Positions 45,054-53,098 of a stretch of DNA of 64,000 nucleotides are shown here, one piece after another. This DNA is from Bog-159 sp049516155 (GTDB taxonomy: Bacteria; Acidobacteriota; Terriglobia; Bryobacterales; Bryobacteraceae): the NCBI GenBank assembly GCA_049516155.1, contig JBEKTJ010000001.1:1-64000 (forward strand). Reading direction: 5' to 3'. The translations under genes were made by a program, and so were the position numbers. The notes under the pieces were generated by a model. It had not been told where the DNA came from. It was given only the letters and a program-made list of their open reading frames with translations, and did not search any database. How positions within the stretch are numbered: position 1 is the stretch's first letter; each line of letters opens with the position of its first letter.

Positions 45054-46286
45054 ATGACCATCCGTAATCGAAGTTTAACTAGGACCTTGTTAATGGCCGG
45101 AATGGCGCTGGCACATCTGCCGGCTAAGGCCCCGGCTCAATCGAGCTTTCAAGTGGCGCCGACTCCCAATGAGTATGTCAACAACGGGCTGCAGGCGGTT
45201 TCCGCATCTTCACCAAGAGACATCTGGGCCGTGGGCTCGTCCATTATTCATTTCGACGGCGCCAAATGGACCGCGTTCCCGGTGGCGGGCAACACCAATG
45301 AAACGTGCGTCTCCGGGGTTTGCACAACCACTAGCAGCGTTCTGTCGGGTGTGGCAGATATTTCTCCCACGGACGCCTGGGCTATCGGAACGCAAACGAC
45401 CCTGACCGTAACGGAAAACCCCCTGTCGTTCAATAGTTCAACGCAGCCCGTAATCGACCGCTGGGATGGCTCACAGTGGAGCATATTTCCCGGCCCTTCC
45501 TTCGCCTCCGGCGACACGCCGAGCCTCACCGCTATGACTGCCGTTTCCGCGAACGACATCTGGGCGGTAGGCAGCCTGCTGACCGATGGCGGCAACCTTC
45601 TCAACTTTCTGTTCGAACACTGGGACGGTACGTCCTGGGCCGCGACGTCCATTCTTACCGACGACGCGTTTCTGCTGGCCGTATCCGCGGATTCGGCGAA
45701 TGACGTCTGGGCCGTAGGATTCCAGGGGCCGGAGAACGATACTAGCCAGACCTTGGTAATGCACTTCGACGGCACAAAATGGAACAAGGTGGCCAGCCCT
45801 AGCGTAGGGATGGGCGCCAGTCAGTTGAACGCGGTGCTGGCGCTGGCGCCCAACGATGTTTGGGCAGTGGGCTTCTCCACGCCTGTGGCGCCACCGAAGG
45901 AGGCGGCTACGTTAACCCTGACTGAGCACTGGGACGGGACCAGTTGGACGGTAGTGAAGAGCCCTAACGTGGGGCCGAACAGCGTGTTTCAATCGAACGT
46001 TTTATATGGGATGACAGCCGCGTCGCCCACGGATATCTGGGCGTTCGGGTCCTCCTTCCTAGCGAATGGTTCAGGTAACCAAAGGACTCTGCTGATGAAT
46101 TGGAACGGCGCCGCGTGGAGCATGGCGGCCAGTCCGAATCCCAACAAAGGAGCCTTCCTGGATGACATCCTGTTTGCCGGCGTGGCGCCGGCGGCGGGCG
46201 ACCTGTGGATCGTCGGATCGGAAGACGACGCGGTGACCGGGGGCGGCTTCGAAACTCTCGCCATTCACGGCTCTGGGTCGAACTGA
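45054..46286 (+). CDS. Secreted beta-propeller protein, array copy 3
   Basis: 410 residues, ATG 45054 with GAGG 10 bases upstream. Signal peptide MTIRNRSLTRTLLMAGMALAHLPAKAPAQ. Same blade motif (SPRDIWAVG, SPTDAWAIG, SANDIWAVG, SANDVWAVG, APNDVWAVG, SPTDIWAFG). It is closer to copy 4 than to copy 1 in the second half (VGFQGPENDTSQTLVMHFDGTKW), and has an extra loop with two Cys (ETCVSGVCTTT). Function unknown. Confidence 0.8.
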   Translation: MTIRNRSLTRTLLMAGMALAHLPAKAPAQSSFQVAPTPNEYVNNGLQAVSASSPRDIWAVGSSIIHFDGAKWTAFPVAGNTNETCVSGVCTTTSSVLSGVADISPTDAWAIGTQTTLTVTENPLSFNSSTQPVIDRWDGSQWSIFPGPSFASGDTPSLTAMTAVSANDIWAVGSLLTDGGNLLNFLFEHWDGTSWAATSILTDDAFLLAVSADSANDVWAVGFQGPENDTSQTLVMHFDGTKWNKVASPSVGMGASQLNAVLALAPNDVWAVGFSTPVAPPKEAATLTLTEHWDGTSWTVVKSPNVGPNSVFQSNVLYGMTAASPTDIWAFGSSFLANGSGNQRTLLMNWNGAAWSMAASPNPNKGAFLDDILFAGVAPAAGDLWIVGSEDDAVTGGGFETLAIHGSGSN

Positions 46287-46376
46287 CACTGGAGAGTCTT
46301 GGGCGCGCAGCGGTCTTTTACAAGATGTTTACTTCGCATTCACATTAAGCTGCGTTGCCCCTGATAGGGTTGAACA

Positions 46377-47555
46377 ATGAGAGTAAGCGATCGCAGAATA
46401 ACCCATATCCTGTTGCTTGCGGGAATCGCGGCGGCGTATATGCCCGCGAGGGCAGCGGGGCAGTCGATTTTTCAAGTTGTGCCGACGCCCAACGAGAATT
46501 TCAACAACGGGTTGGCGGCGGTCTCCGCGTCTTCTCCGACTGACATCTGGGCCGTGGGCCAGGAGACGATTCACTTCGATGGCACTGCGTGGACCGCGTT
46601 TCCAGCGCCTGGAATCAAGGGTCACAATACCAGTTCCTTGGAAGGTGTGGCGGATATTTCTCCGACCGACGCGTGGGCGGTGGGGACTGTGGGTATCGGA
46701 GAGGCGAATCCGGGACAGGTGATCGAACGCTGGAACGGTACTCAGTGGAACGTGTTTCCCGGCCCTACATTCGCGTCTGGAGACCAGCCCAGCCTGAAGG
46801 CTATGACCGCCATTTCGGCTAACGATATCTGGGCCGTGGGCAGCTTGCTAAGCGATGGCGGCGAGATTCTGAACTTTCTGTTTGAACACTGGGATGGCGC
46901 GTCCTGGGCCGCCACGTCGCGCGTGGTGAACGACGCATTTCTATTTGCTGTGTCCGCGGATGCATCGAACGATGTGTGGGCCGTGGGGTTTCAGGGTCCG
47001 GAAAACGACAACAGCCGGACGCTGGTGATGCACTATGACGGCACAAGTTGGAAAGCGGTATCGAGCCCCAGCGTGGGGACGGGAGCGAGTCAGTTGAACG
47101 GCGTAGTGGCGCTCGCTCCCAACGACGCATGGGCCGTAGGTTTCTCGACTCCGGTTCCGCCGCCCAACGAAGCCGCTACTTTAACGCTGATCGAGCACTG
47201 GGACGGCACGAGTTGGACGGTCGTGACCAGCCCCAATATGGGGCCGAATAGCATTTACCAATCGAATCGATTACAAGGGATCACCGCGGTGTCGGCGACG
47301 GATGTATGGGCATTTGGGTCCTACAACGCGGCAGATGGTTCCGGCCAGCAGGGGACGCTTCTAATGAATTGGAACGGCACTGCATGGAGCATCATGCCCA
47401 GTCCGAGTCCGGTCAAGGGCAGTTTCGTATCCGACGTATTGTTCGCGGGTGTGGCCGTTTCGCCGGGCAATGTGTGGATTGTCGGATCGGAGGATGAGGC
47501 TCCGTATGAAGGCGCGCTGGCAATTCATAGCACCAGCGCGGAGCCGAATCAGTAG
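46377..47555 (+). CDS. Secreted beta-propeller protein, array copy 4
   Basis: 392 residues, ATG 46377. Signal peptide MRVSDRRITHILLLAGIAAAYMPARAAGQ, nearly that of copy 1 (IFQV, TPNEN follow in both). Blades SPTDIWAVG, SPTDAWAVG, SANDIWAVG, ASNDVWAVG, APNDAWAVG, SATDVWAFG. The stop overlaps the 3' end of the converging ribE gene by 7 bp. Function unknown. Confidence 0.8.
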   Translation: MRVSDRRITHILLLAGIAAAYMPARAAGQSIFQVVPTPNENFNNGLAAVSASSPTDIWAVGQETIHFDGTAWTAFPAPGIKGHNTSSLEGVADISPTDAWAVGTVGIGEANPGQVIERWNGTQWNVFPGPTFASGDQPSLKAMTAISANDIWAVGSLLSDGGEILNFLFEHWDGASWAATSRVVNDAFLFAVSADASNDVWAVGFQGPENDNSRTLVMHYDGTSWKAVSSPSVGTGASQLNGVVALAPNDAWAVGFSTPVPPPNEAATLTLIEHWDGTSWTVVTSPNMGPNSIYQSNRLQGITAVSATDVWAFGSYNAADGSGQQGTLLMNWNGTAWSIMPSPSPVKGSFVSDVLFAGVAVSPGNVWIVGSEDEAPYEGALAIHSTSAEPNQ

Positions 47556-48190
47556 CCCTCGCCGCGCAAGCGCTCGACGGTCAAACGGGGTTTCAAATCC
47601 AAGTTGCGAATCAGTTTCTCGACGTGCTTCGCCAAGATGTCGCATTCGATATTGACGCGGCTTCCAGGCTGGTAAGTGCCCAGTGTGGTGTTGCGGTAAG
47701 TATGCGGAATAATGGTAACCGAGAGTAAGTCGCCTTCCAGCGCCGCAATAGTCAGACTGATGCCATCGATCGCTATAGAACCTTTGTATACCAGGTAGGG
47801 ATCGAGTTCGGCGGGGACCCGCACCTTCAGCCACCAGTTTTCGTCTCCCAAAGCTGCGAGCGACAAGAATGCGGCGGTCGCATCCACGTGGCCTTGAACG
47901 ATATGCCCGCTGAGGCGGCCGTCGGGCCTCAGGGGCCGCTCCAGGTTGACGCGCGAAAGCGCGCGCAACGCGCCCAAATTGCTTCTCTCCAGGGTTTCCG
48001 GGGCCAAGTCCGCCGAGAACGATTCCGGACGCAAGTCCACGGCCGTGAGGCAGACTCCGTTTACCGCGATGCTGGCTCCTTCGGTCATGTCTTCCAGCAC
48101 CTTTCGGCAATGGATCTTCAAGCGCGCGCCGGCAGCCCGATTGTCGATGGATTCGACGGCGCCCAACTCCTCAATAATCCCGGTAAACAT
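47549..48190 (-). CDS. ribE: Riboflavin synthase alpha chain
   Basis: 213 residues. Two similar lumazine-binding halves are present: MFTGIIEELGAV...GASIAVNGVCLTAVD and SGHIVQGHVDATA...YKGSIAIDGISLTIA. The enzyme dismutates two 6,7-dimethyl-8-ribityllumazine molecules to riboflavin, the last step of the pathway, as a cytosolic trimer. Its ATG follows the ribD stop directly (TGAATG on the coding strand), implying coupling. No FMN riboswitch was recognised upstream of the operon. Confidence 0.95.
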   Translation of the reverse strand: MFTGIIEELGAVESIDNRAAGARLKIHCRKVLEDMTEGASIAVNGVCLTAVDLRPESFSADLAPETLERSNLGALRALSRVNLERPLRPDGRLSGHIVQGHVDATAAFLSLAALGDENWWLKVRVPAELDPYLVYKGSIAIDGISLTIAALEGDLLSVTIIPHTYRNTTLGTYQPGSRVNIECDILAKHVEKLIRNLDLKPRLTVERLRGEGY

Positions 48191-49315
48191 TCAACACTCT
48201 TTAACGATATAGCCTTCCACCGCGAACTCGTCGGGTGCAATGAGGTGCAGCTCGGTACGGTTGATGCGAATGGCGTCGGAGCGCCGCCGCTTGCCCACGC
48301 CGCCCGCCATGGACAGCGATTCGAGTCCGCCCAAAATCTTGGGAGCGTAATAGAAGAACACTTTGTCGGCCACGCCGGTTTCAAGCGCGGCCCAATTCAC
48401 CTTCGCGCCGGCCTCGATCAAGACCGACAGGTACTGCTGCTGGGCGGCCGCCTCGATCGAGGCGCGCAAATCGGAGCGGCCGTCGCGCCCATCCAGAATC
48501 AGCACGCGGATGCCGCGGTTTTCGAGCGCTTTGCGCCGTTCGGGCGGCGCCGCCGAAGTTCCAATCACCAGTACATCGCAGTCCGCACTGCGGACCATCT
48601 GCGAATCGAGCGGTAGCCGCAGTCGCGAATCGAGTACGATGCGTAGCAGGGGCCGGCTGCGCGGCAATCCCGAGCGATCCGTAAGCAGGCAGTCGTCCGC
48701 CAGAACCGTGCCGATACCGGTGAGTATAACGTCGGAACGATGGCGAAGCTGCTGCACATCCGCCCGCGCTCTTTCGCTGGTAATCCAGCCACGGTTATCG
48801 TCGGGAGCGGCGATTTTGCCATCCAGCGTGAGCGCGGTCTTCAGCGTGACCAGCGGCAGGCGCGTGCGCATGAAGTGCACGAAAGCCTCGTTGAGTTTTT
48901 CCGCCTCCGCGGTGAATGCGGCGGCGATTTCGGGCTGAATTCCGGCCGCGCGCAGTTGCCGCATACCATCTCCCGCCACCAGCGGATTGGGGTCTTCGAG
49001 CGCCGCCACCACCCGCGCCACGCCCGCCTGAATCAGCGCGGCGGTGCAGGGTCCCGTGCGCCCCTGATGGCAGCAAGGTTCCAGGTTGATATACAGAGTG
49101 GCCCCACGGGCAAGCTCGCCGGCCTCTTCGAGCGCCAGGATCTCTCCGTGCTTCACCCCGGCCCATGTGTGGAAGCCGCGTCCCACGACTTGCCCACCGC
49201 GCACCAAGACCGCGCCCACCAGCGGATTCGGGCTGGCTTGGGCGTCGCCCTTGCGCGCCAGATCCAGAGCCTCGCGCAGATACCGGCCGTCAGATTCCTG
49301 TTGGGCGTCGTTCAT
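48191..49315 (-). CDS. ribD: Bifunctional riboflavin deaminase/reductase
   Basis: 374 residues. N-terminal cytidine-deaminase-like zinc site: HGE (56-58; usually HAE) and PCCHQGRTGPC (Cys81, Cys90). C-terminal reductase domain from about 150 (RLPLVTLKTALTLDGKIA, GWITSERARADVQQLRHRSDVILTGIGTVLADD). It converts the pyrimidine from GTP cyclohydrolase II in two steps toward the ribityl-amino-uracil. Start overlaps the ftsY stop by 4 bp (ATGA). Confidence 0.95.
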   Translation of the reverse strand: MNDAQQESDGRYLREALDLARKGDAQASPNPLVGAVLVRGGQVVGRGFHTWAGVKHGEILALEEAGELARGATLYINLEPCCHQGRTGPCTAALIQAGVARVVAALEDPNPLVAGDGMRQLRAAGIQPEIAAAFTAEAEKLNEAFVHFMRTRLPLVTLKTALTLDGKIAAPDDNRGWITSERARADVQQLRHRSDVILTGIGTVLADDCLLTDRSGLPRSRPLLRIVLDSRLRLPLDSQMVRSADCDVLVIGTSAAPPERRKALENRGIRVLILDGRDGRSDLRASIEAAAQQQYLSVLIEAGAKVNWAALETGVADKVFFYYAPKILGGLESLSMAGGVGKRRRSDAIRINRTELHLIAPDEFAVEGYIVKEC

Positions 49316-50262
49316 TTTTCAAAGAGGGATGCGATAAATTTTTCAGCGTCGAACGGCAACAGGTCGTCCGCCTTCTCGCCGATTCCCACGTAGCGGATGG
49401 GGATGTTCAACTCGCGCGCAATGGCCACCACGATGCCGCCCTTGGCTGTGCCATCCAGCTTGGTGAGCACGATGCCCGTCACGCCGGAAGTTTCGGTGAA
49501 CTTGCGCGCCTGCTCCAGGCCGTTTTGGCCGGTGGTAGCATCCATTACCAGCAGCACCTCGTGCGGCGCATCGGGAATCACGCGCGCGGCGGTGCGGCGC
49601 ATCTTCTCCAGCTCGGCCATCAGGTTGGTCTTGGTTTGCAGGCGGCCGGCGGTGTCCACAATCACGTAATCGATCTTCCGCGCACGCGCCGATTGCAAAG
49701 CATCGAAAAGCACCGCGCTGGGGTCGGATCCCTGCTGCTGCCGGATCACGTCGGTGCCCGTACGCTGTCCCCAGATCTCCAGTTGCTCGATGGCGGCGGC
49801 GCGGAACGTGTCGGCGGCGCACAACAGGACGCCGCGCTGCTCTGCGCGGAAGCGGTGCGCGAGCTTGCCTATGGTGGTGGTCTTGCCGGAGCCGTTCACG
49901 CCCACCACCAGAATCACGGCGGGCGGCTGGGCCACACGCGGCATGGGGCGCTCGGATGCTTGCAGGATTTCAAGGAGATGCTCGCGAATCAGCCCTTCCA
50001 ACTCGGCGGCATCGCCCACCAGGCTGCGGTCCACGCGCTCGCGGATGCGGTCCAGAATCTCTTCCGTGGTGCGCACGCCGATATCGGAAGAGATCAGCGT
50101 AAACTCCAATTCGTCAAGAAGATCGGCGTCGATCTGCTTGGCTCCCTGCAGCATGTCCTCCAGGCGCGTGACCAGGCCGGCGCGGGTCTTTTGCACGCCG
50201 CTCTTCAAGCGCTCCAGGAGAGATGGCTCTTGTTCGACTGAGCCGAATAGCGTTTGAATCAT
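49312..50262 (-). CDS. ftsY: Signal recognition particle receptor
   Basis: 316 residues. NG domain of an SRP GTPase: helical N-terminus (SLLERLKSGVQKTRAGLVTRL), P-loop GVNGSGKTTT (121-130), DTFRAAA (152-157), DTAGR (203-207), TKLDGTAKGG. The acidic A-domain of enterobacterial FtsY is absent, as in many bacteria. It docks ribosome-SRP complexes at the membrane for co-translational insertion. First gene of the ftsY-ribD-ribE unit. Confidence 0.95.
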   Translation of the reverse strand: MIQTLFGSVEQEPSLLERLKSGVQKTRAGLVTRLEDMLQGAKQIDADLLDELEFTLISSDIGVRTTEEILDRIRERVDRSLVGDAAELEGLIREHLLEILQASERPMPRVAQPPAVILVVGVNGSGKTTTIGKLAHRFRAEQRGVLLCAADTFRAAAIEQLEIWGQRTGTDVIRQQQGSDPSAVLFDALQSARARKIDYVIVDTAGRLQTKTNLMAELEKMRRTAARVIPDAPHEVLLVMDATTGQNGLEQARKFTETSGVTGIVLTKLDGTAKGGIVVAIARELNIPIRYVGIGEKADDLLPFDAEKFIASLFEK

Positions 50263-50269
50263 TGTGTGA

Positions 50270-50455
50270 CTATGGTTTGTTCCGCAGCAGCGCGCCGATG
50301 CCGCTCACCAGGTTTTCGATTCGCTCGCCGATCTCGCGGAAACGCACGTCTGTCTGCCTCTGCGATTCGACTAGTCGATCTATCCGCGCGTCGGTATCCC
50401 GGAAGCGTTTGTCCGTCTCCTGGAAGCGCCCGTCGCATCGATCTTTCCGGGCTGG
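50270..50455 (-). pseudogene. Remnant of a coiled-coil protein gene
   Basis: Open frame ending at TAG 50270-50272, just upstream of ftsY, with no start codon before the upstream in-frame TAA (50456-50458). It encodes heptad-like text: RFQETDKRFRDTDARIDRL, VESQRQTDVRFREIGERIENL, ending VSGIGALLRNKP. Acidobacterial coiled-coil proteins of this kind normally have a longer N-terminal part, so this looks 5'-truncated. Confidence 0.55.
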
Positions 50456-50504
50456 TTACGCGCGTATTCAAGGTTCCCGCCATTATGCGACTATTGTACC
50501 AACC

Positions 50505-51482
50505 ATGGAAAAGGTAGCGATTTTTGGCGCAGCTGGCCCGATCGGACGGTATGTGGGAATTGAATTGGATCGCCGGGGTGTCCCGTTCCGCGCCGTGGGA
50601 CGCACCGCAGGCAAGCTCGAAGCGGCATTTGGCAAACTGCCGCACGCGGAGATAGTCGCCGCCGATCTATCGGATGCCGGCGGAGCTATGCTGGCGGCGC
50701 GGGGCGTGGATACCATCGTCTACACCCTAGGCGTGCCGTACACGGACTTCCAACTCTACCCGAAGCTGATGCGCGTGGCGGTGGACGCCGCAGCCGCCGC
50801 GGGAGTGCAGCGGTTCGTGGTTGTGACGGGCGTCTACAGCTATGGCGTTCCACAAACGCAAAGAGTGGCGGAGACGCATCCACGTGTGCCGGTCTCGGTT
50901 AAGGGGCATTTGCGCAAGGAGCAGGAAGACATTCTGATGGCGGCGGGCGAGCGCGGGCTATTCAAAAGCATGGTGGTGCGGCTGCCGGATTTCTACGGGC
51001 CGCATGCGGATAACAGCCTCGCCAATCCGGTTTTCCGCGCGGCGCTGGCGGGCAAGACGGCCAACTGGCTGGGACCGGTCGCTCCGCTGCACGAATTCGT
51101 GTTTGTGCCGGATGTCGGACCGGTAATTGCGGAACTGACCGCGCGCGACGATTGCTACGGGCAAGCCTGGAATTTCGCGGGGACGGGCGAAATCTCAACC
51201 CTTGCTTTCATCCAGAAAATCTACCAGGCGGTGGGCCGCGAGCCCAAATTTCGTAGCGCCGGCCGCACCATGCTGCGCGTGCTCGGCTGGTTCAACCCAT
51301 TGATGCGCGAGCTGCCCGAGATGTTGTATCTACAGGAGACGCCCGTGCTGTTGGACGATGCGAAGCTGCGGGCCAAGCTCGGGCAGGTTCACAAGACCAG
51401 TTATGACCAAGGCATCCAGCTCACCCTGGAATGGATGCGGGAGGGCCAAGCGTCGGCGCGACCGCCGATGGGGCACGCATAA
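50505..51482 (+). CDS. NAD(P)-binding SDR/NmrA-type epimerase-like protein
   Basis: 325 residues from ATG 50505 (the frame is open to 50223 but the Rossmann fold starts here). Nucleotide-binding start MEKVAIFGAAGPIGRYVG, then VDTIVYTLGVPYTDF, VVVTGVYSYGVPQ (Tyr in the position of the SDR active-site region), PDFYGPHADNSL. It resembles extended SDR epimerases/reductases. The function is not assignable. Its stop is 10 bp from the stop of the converging VWFA gene. Confidence 0.8.
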   Translation: MEKVAIFGAAGPIGRYVGIELDRRGVPFRAVGRTAGKLEAAFGKLPHAEIVAADLSDAGGAMLAARGVDTIVYTLGVPYTDFQLYPKLMRVAVDAAAAAGVQRFVVVTGVYSYGVPQTQRVAETHPRVPVSVKGHLRKEQEDILMAAGERGLFKSMVVRLPDFYGPHADNSLANPVFRAALAGKTANWLGPVAPLHEFVFVPDVGPVIAELTARDDCYGQAWNFAGTGEISTLAFIQKIYQAVGREPKFRSAGRTMLRVLGWFNPLMRELPEMLYLQETPVLLDDAKLRAKLGQVHKTSYDQGIQLTLEWMREGQASARPPMGHA

Positions 51483-51492
51483 GTGCGTATCG

Positions 51493-52617
51493 TTACTTCG
51501 GGCCTAGCCAGTAGCCCGGCCGTGTGCGGACCTTGACGTCCTTGCGGCCGGTCACCAGCACCGAGATTTCGTGGAAGCCGCCTTCATCCTTGTTGTTGGG
51601 GTTATAGGCAATGAGGTACTGGCTGTGAAGTTCCGCGCCGAGTCGTTCAATAGCGCCCTCCAGCCCGCGCTGCCGCATGAAACCGAATTGCTCGCCACCG
51701 GTGCCTCTGGTGAAAACTTCCGACGGATTCTGCTTGAAAATGGCTTTGGCGTCCTTGAAGACCTCCACCATGGCCGGAACGAATTCGGCGCTTCCGCCCA
51801 GGCTGCCCGTCGTCTGCATCACCGTATTGGGAGTTTGCGGGTATCCAGACGGCATCGGCGTCATTGCGGGAGGCCGGTTATCGATGTACCCCGGGTCCTG
51901 CTTGGCCATGACAGTGGTCACCATGCGCGAGATATCCACCGTATACACGCTAACGTTGGCCACTTGCGCGGCGATCAGCGTCTCCCGCAAGCGCGCCTCG
52001 CTGGACTTGTCGCGCGTCTCGCCCACCAGCAGGACCACCCGGCGGCGGTTCCGCGGACGTGTGCTCAACTCGCGCACGCCTTCCTCGACCGCGTCGATCA
52101 TGCGGTTCTGACTGCTGCCCGCGTGAATGCGCTTCAGAGCTTCGGTGATCTTGGCGGGATCGGAAGTAAAATCCTGCATCTGCCGGATGCGCGAATCGAA
52201 CGCCACAACAGCCGCTTCACCTTGATCGCCGATCACGATCGGCTCGATCATCACTCCGATCTTATTGATCTGCGGCAGAACGGACTCGACGTGATCGCTG
52301 GCCTGCACTGCGATAACCAACGAAATAGGCGGGAAGGCTACGTCCACATGGATGTTCTGCTCTTTGCCATTGTCGAAAAGACGGAACTGCTCGGGCCCCA
52401 GGCCGTCTACGTTCTCGCCATTCCGGTCAGTCACGGTTACCGGCGCCACGACAATCTCTACCGGCACACGGATGGTGTACTGTCCAGCGTCGGCCGCGGG
52501 TTTGCCGGGATCCTGCTGACCCTGGGCGAGCAATCCGGCCACCAGCAACCCTGCGAACATCCATCTCAGTCTTGGCATGAAATTCCAGACGTTACGCATT
52601 TCCAAAACGTTGCGCAT
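51493..52617 (-). CDS. Acidobacterial VWFA-domain secreted protein
   Basis: 374 residues from ATG 52617, favoured by a GGAG site 7 bases upstream although this overlaps mog by 26 bp; ATG 52578 is the alternative. Membrane/signal segment FAGLLVAGLLAQGQQ, then the acidobacterial VWFA domain (IVVAPVTVTDRNGENVDGLGPEQFRLFDNGKEQ, VVLLVGETRDKSSEARLRETL, SVYTVDISR, LHSQYLIAYNPNNKDEGGFHEISV). The MIDAS D-x-S-x-S is weak here (VIAVQASDH), so metal binding is uncertain. Usually periplasmic, role unknown. Confidence 0.85.
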   Translation of the reverse strand: MRNVLEMRNVWNFMPRLRWMFAGLLVAGLLAQGQQDPGKPAADAGQYTIRVPVEIVVAPVTVTDRNGENVDGLGPEQFRLFDNGKEQNIHVDVAFPPISLVIAVQASDHVESVLPQINKIGVMIEPIVIGDQGEAAVVAFDSRIRQMQDFTSDPAKITEALKRIHAGSSQNRMIDAVEEGVRELSTRPRNRRRVVLLVGETRDKSSEARLRETLIAAQVANVSVYTVDISRMVTTVMAKQDPGYIDNRPPAMTPMPSGYPQTPNTVMQTTGSLGGSAEFVPAMVEVFKDAKAIFKQNPSEVFTRGTGGEQFGFMRQRGLEGAIERLGAELHSQYLIAYNPNNKDEGGFHEISVLVTGRKDVKVRTRPGYWLGPK

Positions 52618-53098
52618 CGCGATGCTCCGTGCGCCCTCGCAGAAGATCTAGCACGTGGGGCACCAATTCCACAATAGCATCGAGCGACTCCACCGCGCCT
52701 TTGGGCGAACCGGGCAGGTTGACGATCAGCACGTCGCCGCGCGTGCCGCCAGTGGCCCGCGAGAGCGCTGCCATGGGTGTGGAACGCGCTCCGTGGGCAC
52801 GCATCAATTCGCCGATGCCGGGAAGCTCTTTGTGCAAGACCGCACGTGTGGCTTCCGGAGTGAAATCGCGCGGGGCCACGCCCGTGCCGCCGGTGGTGAA
52901 GATGGCTGCCACGCGATGGCAGTCGGCAAGCGCTGACAGCCGCTGCTCGATGAGTGCGGCATCGTCGGGAATTACCTCGGCCACGGAGACGCTCCAGCCC
53001 AATTGTTCCAGCCTCTGCCGCACAGCGGGACCGGAAACATCGGCGCGCGTACCGGCATGCACGGAATCGCTGATGGTGAGCACCGCCGCATCGATCAT
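52592..53098 (-). CDS. mog: Molybdopterin adenylyltransferase, MoaB/Mog-like
   Basis: 168 residues from ATG 53098, which overlaps the upstream stop by 4 bp (ATGA). Family text: AAVLTISDSVHAGTRADVSGPAVRQRLEQLGW, IFTTGGTGVAPRDFTPEAT (MPT/AMP-binding loop), GELMRAHGARSTPMAALSRATGG, VNLPGSPKGAVESLDAI. It adenylates molybdopterin before molybdenum insertion. No other molybdenum-cofactor gene is nearby. Confidence 0.9.
   Translation of the reverse strand: MIDAAVLTISDSVHAGTRADVSGPAVRQRLEQLGWSVSVAEVIPDDAALIEQRLSALADCHRVAAIFTTGGTGVAPRDFTPEATRAVLHKELPGIGELMRAHGARSTPMAALSRATGGTRGDVLIVNLPGSPKGAVESLDAIVELVPHVLDLLRGRTEHRDAQRFGNA

Larger units (their letters stand above)
42730..47572 (+). repeat. Four-copy tandem array of propeller genes with boundary scars
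   Basis: Each copy of the propeller gene (42896, 44277 dead, 45054, 46377) is preceded by a conserved block resembling CTTTTACAAGC then TTTACTTCGCCTTCAC (42832-42860, 44217-44245, 44940-44970, 46315-46345). Copies 2 and 3 are also preceded by pieces of the DUF72 3' end, and copy 1 is followed by CGCGCAAGCGCTC (44090-44102), which otherwise occurs at the ribE 3' end (47560-47572). The original unit was therefore DUF72 tail - propeller gene - ribE tail. Confidence 0.75.
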
